From Desulfobulbus propionicus (GTDB lineage: Bacteria; Desulfobacterota; Desulfobulbia; Desulfobulbales; Desulfobulbaceae), in contig PDTE01000025.1 of the NCBI GenBank assembly GCA_002747135.1, forward strand, positions 62,001-126,000: a stretch of 64,000 bases of DNA, read 5' to 3'. The notes under the pieces are model-generated. The model saw only the letters and a program-made list of their open reading frames with translations, had not been told where the DNA came from and ran no database searches. Below are positions 27,035-36,912 of this stretch, piece after piece. Each line of letters starts with the position of its first letter. Positions within the stretch are counted from its first letter, which is position 1. A program made the position numbers and the translations under genes.

Positions 27035-28114
27035 TCATGACCTGTCGCTTACAGCCGCCTCGGTAAAGGTCTTTACCTCGGTCAGAAGTGCTGCAGCTCC
27101 CTCAAGGGCGTTCATGGCAAAGGCTGCACCAGTTCCTTCTCCCAGTCTGAACTGAAGGTCAAAAAGAGGCTGCAGACGAAGCTTTTCCTGCATGTACCCG
27201 TGTCCAGGCTCAACCGACCGATGGGCGCAAATGATATAATCACGGACAAAGGGTTCCAGAAGACAGGCAATAAGGGCTCCGGCGGTTGAGATAAAGCCGT
27301 CGACTACAACCGGTTTTTTCAGGGCCGCAGCACCAAGAATCAATCCGGCTATGCCGCCAATTTCAAAGCCACCCAGTTTGGCCAGAACATCCAGACCATC
27401 TTCAGCGTCAGGCTTGTTGGTTGCTATGGCCTGTTCTATCACCTGAATCTTGTGGCGCAGCTGATTGTCGTCAATTCCAGTACCTCTGCCCGTTACATCA
27501 GCAACAGATTTCCCGGTAACAACCGCAGCGATGGCACTGCTGGGCGTGGTGTTGCCGATTCCCATTTCACCTGTGCCAAACACATCGACCCTGTCGGCCA
27601 TTTGCTCTGCAACCTGAATACCGGCTTCAACGGTCATGACCGCATGCGTTCTGGTCATGGCGGGTCCAGTCATAATATTCTGCGTTCCCCTGGCGATCTT
27701 TTTTCGGATAAAGCCGGGATGATCCTGCAAGTCAAAAAACTCATCAACCGCCCCCATATCAACCACCACCACCTCTGTGCCTGACTGTTTGGCCAGTGCG
27801 TTGATACCAGCACCTCCCCCCATGATATTATAGACCATCTGCGTGGTCACTTCCGCAGGATAGCCGGAGACCCCCTCTGCATTTACACCGTGATCACCAG
27901 CCATAACAACCACAGTTTTTCTGGCTACAGGCGGCGGCATACAGCGAGTCATCCCAACCAGATCCACCGCCAGATCCATGAAGGAACCTAATGCCCAGTG
28001 CGGCATGGTTAACTGGTCCAGCCTCCTGGTTGCCTCATCACGGCAGGAAGTATCCTGGGGATAAATATTTTTACATGTCTTTTCAAGGTAACCGCTGTTT
28101 TCTTTTCTCTGCAT
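27035..28114 (-). CDS. cobT: Nicotinate-nucleotide-dimethylbenzimidazole phosphoribosyltransferase
   Basis: Makes alpha-ribazole phosphate for the lower loop of cobamides. Typical stretches are RRLDQLTMPHWALG, VVMAGDHGVNAEGVSGYP, MGIGNTTPSSAIAAV, GGFEIGGIAGLILGAAA and the C-terminal LGEGTGAAFAMNALE with the catalytic Glu. I prefer the ATG at 28114, preceded by GAGG, over the TTG at 28153. About 359 residues is the usual length. No cobalamin riboswitch is visible upstream and no other cob gene is near. Confidence 0.96.
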   Translation of the reverse strand: MQRKENSGYLEKTCKNIYPQDTSCRDEATRRLDQLTMPHWALGSFMDLAVDLVGMTRCMPPPVARKTVVVMAGDHGVNAEGVSGYPAEVTTQMVYNIMGGGAGINALAKQSGTEVVVVDMGAVDEFFDLQDHPGFIRKKIARGTQNIMTGPAMTRTHAVMTVEAGIQVAEQMADRVDVFGTGEMGIGNTTPSSAIAAVVTGKSVADVTGRGTGIDDNQLRHKIQVIEQAIATNKPDAEDGLDVLAKLGGFEIGGIAGLILGAAALKKPVVVDGFISTAGALIACLLEPFVRDYIICAHRSVEPGHGYMQEKLRLQPLFDLQFRLGEGTGAAFAMNALEGAAALLTEVKTFTEAAVSDRS

Positions 28115-28259
28115 CCTTTGTCCTCTTGTTGTGTCAGGTATTGTTTCTGTCAATTTTCTGGCCGAATATCTGCTCGGAGAACAGATGTTAACTTCCCGAA
28201 GTTACGATTTTAATTTCCTGTTGTGACTGAAGGCTGCCTGATCCGGCCATGCAGGGTTA

Positions 28260-30017
28260 TCAGTATCCGGTCAGCGTCCGGTCATAGAGCTTGCCGACAC
28301 CATATTCACTGCGACGCTTGAACTTCTCCCAGGGCGGCCCGATGAGCTGCATCTCCGGACAGGTACGCTGAACCTCTATGGCAATCTCCATTTCCTTGGT
28401 GCAACCGGTGGAATACGTGGCATCCTTACCGCTCCATTCAGGCGGCACTTTCTGCTTCATGAGTGAAAACGCGTATTCAATATCATCAACACTCTGAAAA
28501 CGCCAGATATCAATCATGCCTGATCGTTGAAAGATTTCCCACATATACATAATGTCATCGGCGTCCATCCCCTCCTCAAAATGCTCGGCGGGATTAATGA
28601 TGACCACGTCATGCAGGGTTGCCCGCAGATGCTCAACAAACACACTGAGAATATGTTTTGCCGTCTGCAGCTCTCCAGGTATAGAACCAACAATGGCCGA
28701 GTAAAACATGATTTTCTTGCCGCGCTCTCTCTCTTCTCTAGCCATTTTAATAAGCACATCAGCCTTTTTCCGCAAGGCAGATTGCGGGAATCGTATGGTT
28801 GCCGGGTGATGTGGCTTAAGCAGCATATCAATTTTTCCTTCATTTTCAGGGAAAAGGGAAAGGATGTCCCTGGTGAACTGAAAACGGTTGGTAATGATTT
28901 CCCTGCAGCCGGGGCTGCGGCTTATGACAAGATCAGCTTCCTTAAAGGCTCTGGCAAAGGTCACTGAGGTAAGCAAGGGATTGAAGTCCTCCCCGGTTCC
29001 ATCGGAAATGACCAGCAGGCGGTTATCATTGTCAAGCAGACGAAGCAGATCATTTTTTGAAATCTGGCTGTTGTCAATCAGGGCAGCTCCCTGAAGAAGA
29101 GAAACAAGCACCGGGTCTTCCATGATGTCCGCATAGGAAATTCGATGATAGTAAAAATTCTGCTTGACCGCCAGAATAACCCTGACACCAATCTCCATCA
29201 GGTTGCTGATGATAGCCAGGTCAAGGACTATTTCGCCTGAGCGTCCTGCAAGCCAGAGAATACATGGTTTTTTATGGCCCTGAACAACACCGTTTACCCA
29301 CTCACAAAGCCACAGCCATGCTTCATTCTCAATGGGGCAGTTTATGCCTTCGTTTAATACATGCTGATTCGGCAGGCCATCATTTCCCCAGATCGAACGA
29401 CAGGTGGTCAGCAGCAGCAGACGGCGTAATTTTAACAGGTGCAGCTGCAGGTCAATATCAGGTATAGTTGTCGTATCTGTAAGCCTTAGCCCCTCTGGCG
29501 ACAGGTAGGCCTTATGAAAGGGCTCTGATTGCAAGAACTCCCAGGCCCGCTTGTTCTCCTCTTCCCTGACCGAGGCCAAAGGGCGGTCGATTTCGCTGAT
29601 GGTTGTAAAGATCCCCAGAAGACGTTTTTCCAGATGCCCGGGCAGCTGCACCTTGTGTGTTATCTCGTGGTTAAACTTGATGGACAGCAGGCTGAGCAGG
29701 TATTTCTTTTTATAGTCATCGTTAATCACTTCGCTTACCAGCCGTTCCAGTCTGGTCCAGATTTTTGCATAGGCAGTTGTAAGCAGGGTATCTGCCTTTT
29801 TTTCAATGATTGCTTCAAACAGCTTGTCTGAACAGGGATAATACAACTGTTCCGGTTCGAGGCGCACCATAAAGTTGAGCTGTTCCGGGCTTGCTACAAG
29901 ATCTGGAAACGTCTCGTAGGCGATATGATTCTCGGTGAAGAAATTCTTCACCCAGGCATCCTGTTCCGGACTCAGGCCTTTTCTCGGGAAGAAACCACTT
30001 TCCATCAACTGCTCCAT
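28260..30017 (-). CDS. DUF89/ARMT1-like protein, unknown function
   Basis: 585 residues. The middle (about 270-420) resembles the DUF89 metal-dependent phosphatase fold: CILWLAGRSGEIVLDLAII, then VRVILAVKQNFYYHRISYAD and ADLVISRSPG. The usual DNAGE motif reads GRSGE, so the metal-binding Asp-Asn pair seems lost and activity is doubtful. The N-terminal 250 residues are helical, like the DUF89 helical cap. The C-terminal 150 residues (FYSAIVGSIPGELQTAKH, HDVVIINPAEHFEEGMDAD) are conserved-looking but unknown. It overlaps aroK by 13 bp, so the two are co-translated. Confidence 0.6.
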   Translation of the reverse strand: MEQLMESGFFPRKGLSPEQDAWVKNFFTENHIAYETFPDLVASPEQLNFMVRLEPEQLYYPCSDKLFEAIIEKKADTLLTTAYAKIWTRLERLVSEVINDDYKKKYLLSLLSIKFNHEITHKVQLPGHLEKRLLGIFTTISEIDRPLASVREEENKRAWEFLQSEPFHKAYLSPEGLRLTDTTTIPDIDLQLHLLKLRRLLLLTTCRSIWGNDGLPNQHVLNEGINCPIENEAWLWLCEWVNGVVQGHKKPCILWLAGRSGEIVLDLAIISNLMEIGVRVILAVKQNFYYHRISYADIMEDPVLVSLLQGAALIDNSQISKNDLLRLLDNDNRLLVISDGTGEDFNPLLTSVTFARAFKEADLVISRSPGCREIITNRFQFTRDILSLFPENEGKIDMLLKPHHPATIRFPQSALRKKADVLIKMAREERERGKKIMFYSAIVGSIPGELQTAKHILSVFVEHLRATLHDVVIINPAEHFEEGMDADDIMYMWEIFQRSGMIDIWRFQSVDDIEYAFSLMKQKVPPEWSGKDATYSTGCTKEMEIAIEVQRTCPEMQLIGPPWEKFKRRSEYGVGKLYDRTLTGY

Positions 30018-30529
30018 TGATTATCCTGAATCAGTTGCCAGACTTGCCTGGCAATAGTTTCAGGTTCTTTTTCTGCAACGTCTACTTCAAAATCCGCAAC
30101 AGCCCTGTACCTGGGCAACCGTTTTTGAAACAGGTCCCTTGCTTTATCAATATCCTTTAACAGGGGTCTTTTTTTCACTTCTTTCTCTGCCCCGGGATAA
30201 GACAGCAGCCGCTCCAGTATCTGCTCGACTTCAGCGTGCAGATAAACAACTTGCCCCATCCGGCGAATCTGTTCAACCTGAAAAAAACCGCCTCCAGTGG
30301 AAACAATGGTATCTCGTACACACGTTATGATCCACTCTGCCACCCTGCGCTCCATTTCGCGAAATCGGGCTTCTCCCTGCCCGGAGAAAATCTCGCGAAT
30401 CTTCTTTCCTGTCAGTGACTCTATCAGATCATCTGTATCAATGGCAAAACGGCCTGTTACCCTGGACAGGGCTCGAGCGGTTCTCCCCTTACCCACCCCC
30501 ATAAAACCGATCAGGATTATATTGTTCAT
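30005..30529 (-). CDS. aroK: Shikimate kinase
   Basis: Phosphorylates shikimate in the chorismate pathway. Motifs are IILIGFMGVGKGRTARAL (P-loop), AIDTDDLIESLTGKKI (substrate Asp), GEARFREMERRV, STGGGFFQVE and the lid KKRPLLKD. The P-loop is odd: the Ser/Thr after the Lys, which normally helps bind Mg2+, is Gly, followed by Arg-Thr. The ATG at 30529 matches the family start; 30568 adds 13 unlikely residues. About 174 residues is normal. It is co-transcribed with the DUF89-like gene. Confidence 0.9.
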   Translation of the reverse strand: MNNIILIGFMGVGKGRTARALSRVTGRFAIDTDDLIESLTGKKIREIFSGQGEARFREMERRVAEWIITCVRDTIVSTGGGFFQVEQIRRMGQVVYLHAEVEQILERLLSYPGAEKEVKKRPLLKDIDKARDLFQKRLPRYRAVADFEVDVAEKEPETIARQVWQLIQDNQWSS

Positions 30530-30716
30530 CTCCTGCGCTCTCTTCTGCCTAGACCTTCCTGATCTCATTTACAAGGCTGCTGTTCACGAAACCACCCCTT
30601 CTTTACTGTACGAACAGCTGCACATCTGGTATTATGTGCTGCAAGAAGGATAGAAACAAAGCAGGCACAGCTTTCTGCTTGCTGATCACCTTTAAAAAAA
30701 TCAGGTAAAAAAGATT

Positions 30717-31712
30717 ATGACTCACTGGTATACTGTAGTGCGAGGTAAATCACAAGGCCCGTTTACAACACAGCAGATTCAGGAAGATCTTGCCCATGGA
30801 CGGCTGACAGGCGATACACTTGTCTGGCGCGATGGTTTCAGCGACTGGACCCTCATAACCGAGGTGCCGGAGCTGCAGCAGATGCCTGCTGTCGCGCCCC
30901 CTCCTCCAGCCTCAGCCAAGCAGGCGCATGAAATCGACTATGAAATTTTTGGCAACGAAATGCAGTTCGTCGAAATTGAGCTTGATCCCCGGGAAAGCGT
31001 GGTCTCCGAAGCCGGGGCAATGATGTACATGCAGGACCATATTGAGATGACCACCGTTTTCGGCGACGGTTCACAAAGCTCTCAATCCGGCAGTTTTTTC
31101 GACAAAATGCTCGGAGCCGGCAAGCGTCTTATTACCGGAGAAGGCCTGTTTATCACCATGTTTACCCATACCGGACCGGGCAAGGCGCGGGTGGCTTTTG
31201 CCGCACCGTATCCAGGTAAAATCATACCTCTTGATCTTTCTCATTACAATCACCGGATCATCTGCCAGAAAGATGCCTTCCTGTGCGCAGCCAAAGGAGT
31301 TTCCCTGGGCATCGCCTTCCAGAAAAAAATCGGAACAGCTCTTTTTGGGGGCGAAGGTTTCATCATGCAGCAGCTTGATGGTGACGGCATGGTCTTTGTC
31401 CATGCCGGCGGCACTATCATTGAAAAGGAACTGCAACAGGGCGAATCATTGCGGGTAGACACAGGCTGCCTGGTTGCCCTTACCCAGTCAGTGCAGTATG
31501 ACATTCAGTTTGTGGGCAATGTTAAATCAGCGCTGTTTGGCGGAGAAGGATTCTTTTTTGCCAGGTTGGAGGGACCCGGGCATGTCTGGATGCAGTCGCT
31601 CCCCTTTTCACGCTTTGCCGGTCGAATTTGGGACGCGGCCTCCCGGCCCACAGGAGGAAGTAAAGGCGAAGGCTCTGTGCTCGGGGGACTTTCAACCATG
31701 TTTGAACGGTAA
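30717..31712 (+). CDS. GYF_2-AIM24 domain protein
   Basis: 331 residues with two domains. The N-terminal GYF_2-type domain (1 to about 60: [32 protein letters not shown]) usually binds peptides. After a Pro/Ala linker comes an AIM24/TIGR00266 domain (about 75-310: [45 protein letters not shown]), a beta-helical fold repeated in the two FGGEGF segments. Its role in bacteria is not settled; the protein is presumably cytoplasmic as it has no signal peptide. It stands alone. Confidence 0.88.
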   Translation: MTHWYTVVRGKSQGPFTTQQIQEDLAHGRLTGDTLVWRDGFSDWTLITEVPELQQMPAVAPPPPASAKQAHEIDYEIFGNEMQFVEIELDPRESVVSEAGAMMYMQDHIEMTTVFGDGSQSSQSGSFFDKMLGAGKRLITGEGLFITMFTHTGPGKARVAFAAPYPGKIIPLDLSHYNHRIICQKDAFLCAAKGVSLGIAFQKKIGTALFGGEGFIMQQLDGDGMVFVHAGGTIIEKELQQGESLRVDTGCLVALTQSVQYDIQFVGNVKSALFGGEGFFFARLEGPGHVWMQSLPFSRFAGRIWDAASRPTGGSKGEGSVLGGLSTMFER

Positions 31713-31721
31713 AATACAGGT

Positions 31722-31900
31722 AACTGCTCCCAGGCGAGCAGTTACCATTGTACATGTGCACATGATTCAGCTATACTTGAAGTGTAACCGTTTTCAGCTC
31801 ACCCTTCTCCGGACGGACAGAAAGCTGGCGCAGGCCTGAAGCAGGCTAATTAAACCAAATGAAAACAGGATGATACACACCAAGTGAGTAGTCACCTTGC
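31722..31900. repeat. Mini R1 palindrome plus R1 tail pieces
   Basis: GTAACTGCTCCC and GGCGAGCAGTTAC lie almost back to back (31722-31747), as if the R1 core was deleted to leave only its ends. A diverged R1 core and tail follow. Confidence 0.6.
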
Positions 31901-31933
31901 AGAAAAATAAACTCATCAACAATACAGGAACCC

Positions 31934-32548
31934 ATGCTATCTGCCCAGGCAACAGTTGTCACCATACCCGCAGGCGTCACCAGTATTAATGCCCTGACGC
32001 CCTGCCCACTGGAGGCTGGCCCAAACAGCCCGAACGATGCAGGTACTGCCTGTGCTCCGGACGAAGACACGGTGACTCTTTCAGCGGAAGGACTTCGCCG
32101 TTCCAGCCAAAAAGAAAATGTTTTTCCTGTTCATCAGACAGGTGTTCTGGAAGATGAGGCTGCTCAATTATCACAGGGAGAAAAACAGAACACTGCCCCC
32201 GGCGAACTGACCAGCGAAGAAAAAAAACAGGTAGAAGAGCTTACCCGGAGAGACAACGAAGTCCGTACCCATGAACAGGCGCACAAAAGTGTCGGCGGTC
32301 AGTACGCAGGAGCTATCACCTACACGTATCAAAGCGGACCGGATGGAAAGCGTTATGCCGTTGGCGGGGAAGTTTCCATTGATGTAAGCGAGGATGACAC
32401 TCCGGAGGAAACAATCAAGAAGATGGAGATAGTGCGCAGGGCGGCACTGGCACCTGCTGAGCCATCAGGCGCCGATCGTCAGGTCGCAGCCAGGGCTTCG
32501 GCCAAAGCCGCCAGGGCCAGACAGGAACTCCAGACGGAAAAAGCGTAA
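31934..32548 (+). CDS. SprA-type putative metalloprotease
   Basis: 204 residues. The C-terminal part matches the family of small proteins with VRTHEQAHKSVGGQYAG (HEQAH, an HExxH zinc motif), TYQSGPDGKRYAVGGEVSID and ALAPAEPSGADRQVAARA. The N-terminal 100 residues are low-complexity and Pro/Ser-rich with no clear signal. Catalysis is predicted from the motif only. The TAA stop is supplied by the following R2 (GCGTAACTGACC). Confidence 0.82.
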   Translation: MLSAQATVVTIPAGVTSINALTPCPLEAGPNSPNDAGTACAPDEDTVTLSAEGLRRSSQKENVFPVHQTGVLEDEAAQLSQGEKQNTAPGELTSEEKKQVEELTRRDNEVRTHEQAHKSVGGQYAGAITYTYQSGPDGKRYAVGGEVSIDVSEDDTPEETIKKMEIVRRAALAPAEPSGADRQVAARASAKAARARQELQTEKA

Positions 32549-32768
32549 CTGACCACAGGCGTTTCATCTTTGCCCGATCACTCTTTCCTGCCCCCCCCTG
32601 CAGAGCGGTAACTGCTCCCAGATCAGCCATCTTCGGGCGATCACGGCTGACCGCACAGAGCGGCTACAGCTGCCAATCGTGCTTGCCCGAATCCGGGCAG
32701 CCTGAAAGCAGTTACAGGCTTAAAGGCATGTGAAACCAGGGCGATACATGCTCCGTGAGGAATCACCA
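32546..32768. repeat. R2 fragment joined to R1 with tail
   Basis: GTAACTGACCACAGGCGTTT (R2 left part) ends near 32607, where GGTAACTGCTCCCAGATC starts an R1. Confidence 0.75.
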
Positions 32769-32793
32769 TATCTCAAACCAAAAGTAATATCAC

Positions 32794-34101
32794 ATGCCCA
32801 AAACTGCATTTATTGAGGGACTTCTTGAGTATATTCAGTCATCCCCGACCGCCTTTCATGCCACAAAAAACGCATCTGTTCTTCTTGCCCAAAATGGTTT
32901 TATCCGGCTGGATGAAAAAAAAGACTGGGGCAGGATTGCCCCCGGTTCCTACTATGTCATCCGTAACCAGTCAAGCCTCATCGCCTTTCACCTTGGCGGC
33001 GCAGGCAAAAAGAGGCGTTTTCTGCGTATGGCCGGTGCCCATACCGACAGCCCCGGCCTGAAACTCAAGCCACAGCCTGTCACAGTCAATCATTGCTGTC
33101 TCCAGCTGGGCGTTGAGGTTTATGGCGGTGCTCTTCTCAACCCCTGGTTTGACAGGGATCTTTCTCTGGCAGGGCTGGTTGTCTCCAGAACGGCTGAAGG
33201 GGCACTGCAGCAGATTCTGGTAGACGTGAAAAAACCGGTTGCCATTATCCCCAGCCTGGCCATTCATCTTGACCGGGAGGCTAACAATAAAAGAAGCATT
33301 GACAAGCAAAAAGACCTCGCTCCCCTTGTCATGATACGTGACGACAAGGCCGACCCCTCTCTGGAATCACTGCTGAAAAAACACCTGCCAGCCAATTGTT
33401 CTGGCAGCATTCTTGACTTTGATCTGTTTTTCTATGATACCCAGCCGCCTGCAATCATCGGGCTGAAAGAAGATTTTATCACCGGTGCCCGTCTGGACAA
33501 CCTGCTCTCCTGCTACGCACTTCTTCAGGCAGGTATTGCCGCATCTGGAACCAGGGATTTTCTTCTTGTCCTCAATAACCATGAAGAAATCGGGTCTGTT
33601 TCAACCACTGGAGCGCAGGGCACCTTTTTCACCTCTGTTTTGCACAGGCTTTTTCCTGACCAGGAAACCTGCGCCCAGGTAACCGGAAATTCCCTCTTTG
33701 TTTCCGTAGACAACGCCCATGCTGTCCACCCCAGCTTTGCTCACCGACATGAGCCACAGCACCTGCCCCTGCTGAACAAGGGCATAGTTCTGAAAAAAAA
33801 TGCCAATCTGCGATACGCAACTGATGCCTGTAGTGCTGCCCTGTTTAAAATGACCTGCCAGAAAGCAAAAATACCGGTGCAGGAATTTGTCATGCGAAGC
33901 GACATGGCCTGCGGTTCAACCATTGGCCCTGTGACAGCGGCGTCCACCGGGATTTCCACGGTTGATGTCGGTGTTCCTTCCCTGGGCATGCATTCTGTCA
34001 GGGAAACCGCAGGCGTTCAGGATGTCTGGTATCTGTATAAGGCCATGTCATGCTTTTTTCAGGAAGAACAGTCCTCGTTTCGTTTATTGGAACCTGAATG
34101 A
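32794..34101 (+). CDS. apeB: M18 family aminopeptidase
   Basis: Zinc aminopeptidase of 435 residues that removes N-terminal residues, often acidic ones, in the cytoplasm. Metal ligands appear in AGAHTDSPGLKLKP, TGARLDNLLSCY, NNHEEIGSVST (general base Glu), FVSVDNAHAVHP and the end block GVPSLGMHSVRE. Length is normal for M18. It overlaps the following lytic transglycosylase by 4 bp (ATGA). Confidence 0.95.
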   Translation: MPKTAFIEGLLEYIQSSPTAFHATKNASVLLAQNGFIRLDEKKDWGRIAPGSYYVIRNQSSLIAFHLGGAGKKRRFLRMAGAHTDSPGLKLKPQPVTVNHCCLQLGVEVYGGALLNPWFDRDLSLAGLVVSRTAEGALQQILVDVKKPVAIIPSLAIHLDREANNKRSIDKQKDLAPLVMIRDDKADPSLESLLKKHLPANCSGSILDFDLFFYDTQPPAIIGLKEDFITGARLDNLLSCYALLQAGIAASGTRDFLLVLNNHEEIGSVSTTGAQGTFFTSVLHRLFPDQETCAQVTGNSLFVSVDNAHAVHPSFAHRHEPQHLPLLNKGIVLKKNANLRYATDACSAALFKMTCQKAKIPVQEFVMRSDMACGSTIGPVTAASTGISTVDVGVPSLGMHSVRETAGVQDVWYLYKAMSCFFQEEQSSFRLLEPE

Positions 34102-34721
34102 AACAGCTAGCACATTGCAGTATCCTGCCTTTCTTTTGCCTGCTCGTCTTCGGCCCGTACCTCTCCACCTCAGCCTTTGCCGCAAGTCTTTCTTATTATG
34201 TTAATAAATACAGAGGTATTGCAGTTAATTCGGTGCAAGCACACAGGATATCGCGCTACAATCATCTGATCGAACATTTCAGTTCCTTTGCCTATATACA
34301 ATCAGGGCATAAGGTAAACCCGGATTTTATCAGGGCATTGATGCTGGCCGAATCAAACGCAAAACCAAGGGCTGTTTCCAGCAAGGGAGCGCGAGGCCTT
34401 TGCCAGATCATGTTTTCAACAGGAAAAATTGCCGCTCAGGAGCTGGCTAAACTGGATCTGCGTTATCGCTATGTATCCAGGCGGCGACTGGTAAGGCTAA
34501 AAGAAAAAGACCTGTTCAGCCCATCCGTCAATATCCTGTTAACCTGTTACCTGATCGCAAAGTATAATGATCGATTCAGGGGAAGACTGGATCTGGTTGT
34601 CGCCGCCTGGAACGCCGGAGAAAATTCAATACACCGCAGCAGAGTGCCGCAATACAAGGAAACATTGGATCTGATAGGAAAGGTAAACGGATATTTCACC
34701 TATTATCATCTCAGGCACTGA
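34098..34721 (+). CDS. Lytic transglycosylase, SLT domain
   Basis: Periplasmic peptidoglycan-cleaving enzyme of 207 residues with an N-terminal signal peptide (HCSILPFFCLLVFGPYLST...AFA). The SLT fold has catalytic Glu in LMLAESNAKPRAVSSKGARG, then LCQIM (usually LMQIM) and VVAAWNAGENSI. Single domain, so MltC/Slt-like by fold only. Translationally coupled to the aminopeptidase; joint processing of wall peptides is conceivable but unproven. Confidence 0.92.
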   Translation: MKQLAHCSILPFFCLLVFGPYLSTSAFAASLSYYVNKYRGIAVNSVQAHRISRYNHLIEHFSSFAYIQSGHKVNPDFIRALMLAESNAKPRAVSSKGARGLCQIMFSTGKIAAQELAKLDLRYRYVSRRRLVRLKEKDLFSPSVNILLTCYLIAKYNDRFRGRLDLVVAAWNAGENSIHRSRVPQYKETLDLIGKVNGYFTYYHLRH

Positions 34722-34763
34722 CCCGCTGGCAAAGATTCGCCCCTTGCTCTTGTGCTTTCCAGT

Positions 34764-34921
34764 GGTAACCGCTCCTATCTCACCCGTCTTCGGGCGATCG
34801 CGATCAGCCGCACAGAGGGTCTATAGCGGCCACACGCACTTGTCCAAATCCGGGCCGACCGAAAGCAGCCGGGGACTAAAATTAAGCAAAACCAATTAGT
34901 TACACACTTTGCGAGCAATTA
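34764..34921. repeat. R1 repeat with tail supplying a stop codon
   Basis: GTAACCGCTCCTATCTCACC to GCGAGCAATTACGG. On the minus strand GTAATTG gives the TAA of the hybrid kinase at 34919. Confidence 0.75.
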
Positions 34922-36700
34922 CGGATCATCAAGAGCCAGGATTTTCCCCCGTTGATCAAGAACCGAACGTACCTCACAGGCCAGTTCACTCATAAGCGTC
35001 GGCTTATTGAGAAAGCCGTCGACCCCAATAGCCAGAGACCTGGTGTTGCCAAGTTGTTCAGAAAAACCGGTGCAGATGATAACCGGTGTGTCATACCGAA
35101 GCTTCCTGATCCTGGAAAAAAGCTGGAGCCCTGTCATGTGCGGCATGGTCAGGTCGGTTATGACCAGATCAATCTTGTCTTTCAAGTTTCTGAATGCTTC
35201 CAGTGCCTCAAGTGGATTCATCCTGACGTAAACCGTGTAACCAAGCATCTCGAGCATATCTTTTGTAACCTCTGCAACGAAGAACTCGTCGTCTACCAGA
35301 AGAACGTGTTCGTTCCCTCCCGGCAACGGCGTCTCCTCCGGACCTTTCACCTCAGAAACCTGTATTGTCTCTGCCATGGGGAGATAAAGGGTAAATTTCG
35401 TTCCCCTTCCCGGCTCACTGTCCACAGTGATACCACCACCGTAGTTATGCAATATCCCGTGAGCGACAGAAAGCCCCAGGCCACTCCCCTTGCCTGCCGG
35501 TTTGGTACTGAAGTAGGGATTAAATATCTTGTCCATAACTTCCTGTTTCATGCCATGGCCAGTATCTTCGACGATGAGCGTGACATATCGGCCAGGAATT
35601 ATGGTTTCGTTAAAACAGTCGTCAATACCCAGGGTCTTCTCGTCCAGAATAAAACGCAGCTGTCCCCTGCCCTGATCTTCCATGGCATGAAAGGCATTGG
35701 TCGCAAGGTTCATGATTATCTGGTGGAGCTGGGTAGCATCGGCCATGGTAACATAATGCCCGGCCCTGCTTTCCCTCTTTATCTCAATGGAAGCAGGCAA
35801 GGTGGGTCGAACCAGCTGGATAACCTCTTCCAGTATCTTTTCCAGGGAAACCGCTTCAATTACCTGGTCCATTTCATTACTGAAAGCCAGTATCTGTTTA
35901 ATCAGACTCCGTGCTCTTTTTGAACCTTCGATAATTCTGACACAATGTTCATGGACCGTGCTTCCTTGGGGGGCGTCCTGAAGCATTAATTCGGCCCGCC
36001 CCATGATGGGAGAAAGAATGTTATTAAAATCGTGAGCAATCCCGCCAGCAAGGCTGCCAATGGCTTCAAGTTTCTGCGCCTGATGAAGCTGCTTTTCCAT
36101 CTGTTTTTTTTCCTTCTGCAGCTGCACCTGTTCCGTGATATCCACCAGTGATGCATATATTCTTGACCAGTTTTTTTCATGCCCCTCTGCGACAACAGAC
36201 TTGAACTTGACTGCCAGCTCCCGACCGTTCACCATATATTTGTCAATGGTCATTTCGCATCTGCCGTTTTCAAGAAAACCAAGGATTACCTGTTTGGCAA
36301 GCCACTCAGGTTTGTCAGGAAGGATGTCAAAAAAGGTAAGGCCTGATTTTTTTTGTACACCAAACAGGGAGAGGGCCTCGTCATTAACGTTTATAACCCG
36401 TACCCCTTGAGCACAAGCTTGCAGCTCATCAGGATGTGTATCAAGATAGCCGGAAAGATCGGTTACACCTTGCGGGCGTAAGGCGTCAATACGCTGCCTG
36501 ATCGCAGAGAGATCTTCTTCCCAGAGTGGAATAGGGGACTGTTCAAAAAACAAACGATACCTGGCCTCGGCGTTTTCCAGTTCCCCGAAGGTTTTATTAA
36601 TGATCTGTTTTTTGCGGTGATTGGTATAGAGTTGTACCAGCAGCAAACAAAAGACGATCAGGGCAGTTGCGGCAACAATGGGTTCAGAAAATGAAATCAT
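34919..36700 (-). CDS. Hybrid histidine kinase (TM-PAS-HisKA-HATPase-REC)
   Basis: 593 residues with one N-terminal membrane helix (IVAATALIVFCLLLVQLY), so it is membrane-anchored but lacks a sizable periplasmic sensor. PAS lies at about 45-195, the H-box in GGIAHDFNNILSPIMG (about 225), N-box NLATNAFHAM, G-boxes VEDTGHGM and GSGLGLSVAHG, and a C-terminal receiver (about 465-585) with acceptor LVITDLTMPHMTG and Lys in FLNKPT. An MII element begins 12 bp upstream of the ATG, so its leader is largely transposon-derived. No partner regulator is adjacent. Confidence 0.93.
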   Translation of the reverse strand: MISFSEPIVAATALIVFCLLLVQLYTNHRKKQIINKTFGELENAEARYRLFFEQSPIPLWEEDLSAIRQRIDALRPQGVTDLSGYLDTHPDELQACAQGVRVINVNDEALSLFGVQKKSGLTFFDILPDKPEWLAKQVILGFLENGRCEMTIDKYMVNGRELAVKFKSVVAEGHEKNWSRIYASLVDITEQVQLQKEKKQMEKQLHQAQKLEAIGSLAGGIAHDFNNILSPIMGRAELMLQDAPQGSTVHEHCVRIIEGSKRARSLIKQILAFSNEMDQVIEAVSLEKILEEVIQLVRPTLPASIEIKRESRAGHYVTMADATQLHQIIMNLATNAFHAMEDQGRGQLRFILDEKTLGIDDCFNETIIPGRYVTLIVEDTGHGMKQEVMDKIFNPYFSTKPAGKGSGLGLSVAHGILHNYGGGITVDSEPGRGTKFTLYLPMAETIQVSEVKGPEETPLPGGNEHVLLVDDEFFVAEVTKDMLEMLGYTVYVRMNPLEALEAFRNLKDKIDLVITDLTMPHMTGLQLFSRIRKLRYDTPVIICTGFSEQLGNTRSLAIGVDGFLNKPTLMSELACEVRSVLDQRGKILALDDP

Positions 36701-36712
36701 ATATTATTATAT

Positions 36713-36828
36713 AAGGGTGTTGAAATAATCAATCTATCTCTTTGTAACTGTGCTGTTTTACCAGAAAAACTTTTTTGTCGAGTTTGCGCAGAACTACAAA
36801 AAGTTACGCTGATCTTTTCAACACCCTT
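36713..36828. mobile_element. MII MITE, copy 1
   Basis: 116 bp with inverted ends AAGGGTGTTGAAA/TTTTCAACACCCTT. It is flanked by 5-bp direct repeats TATAT (36708-36712 and 36829-36833), which indicates transposition. Confidence 0.88.
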
Positions 36829-36912
36829 TATATGTACTTTTTCTTCATAATTGCAAACCAGTTACACGCCAGAAACAGAGAATAGCGGGGAAATATGTGT
36901 TTTTTTATCAAC

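Noticed and set aside
28115-28260. Cobalamin riboswitch upstream of cobT
   Set aside because: The gap is too short and no B12-box-like sequence was found.
34952-35923. 323-codon plus ORF opposite the hybrid kinase
   Set aside because: It is the antisense shadow of the HATPase and receiver regions; no motif of its own.
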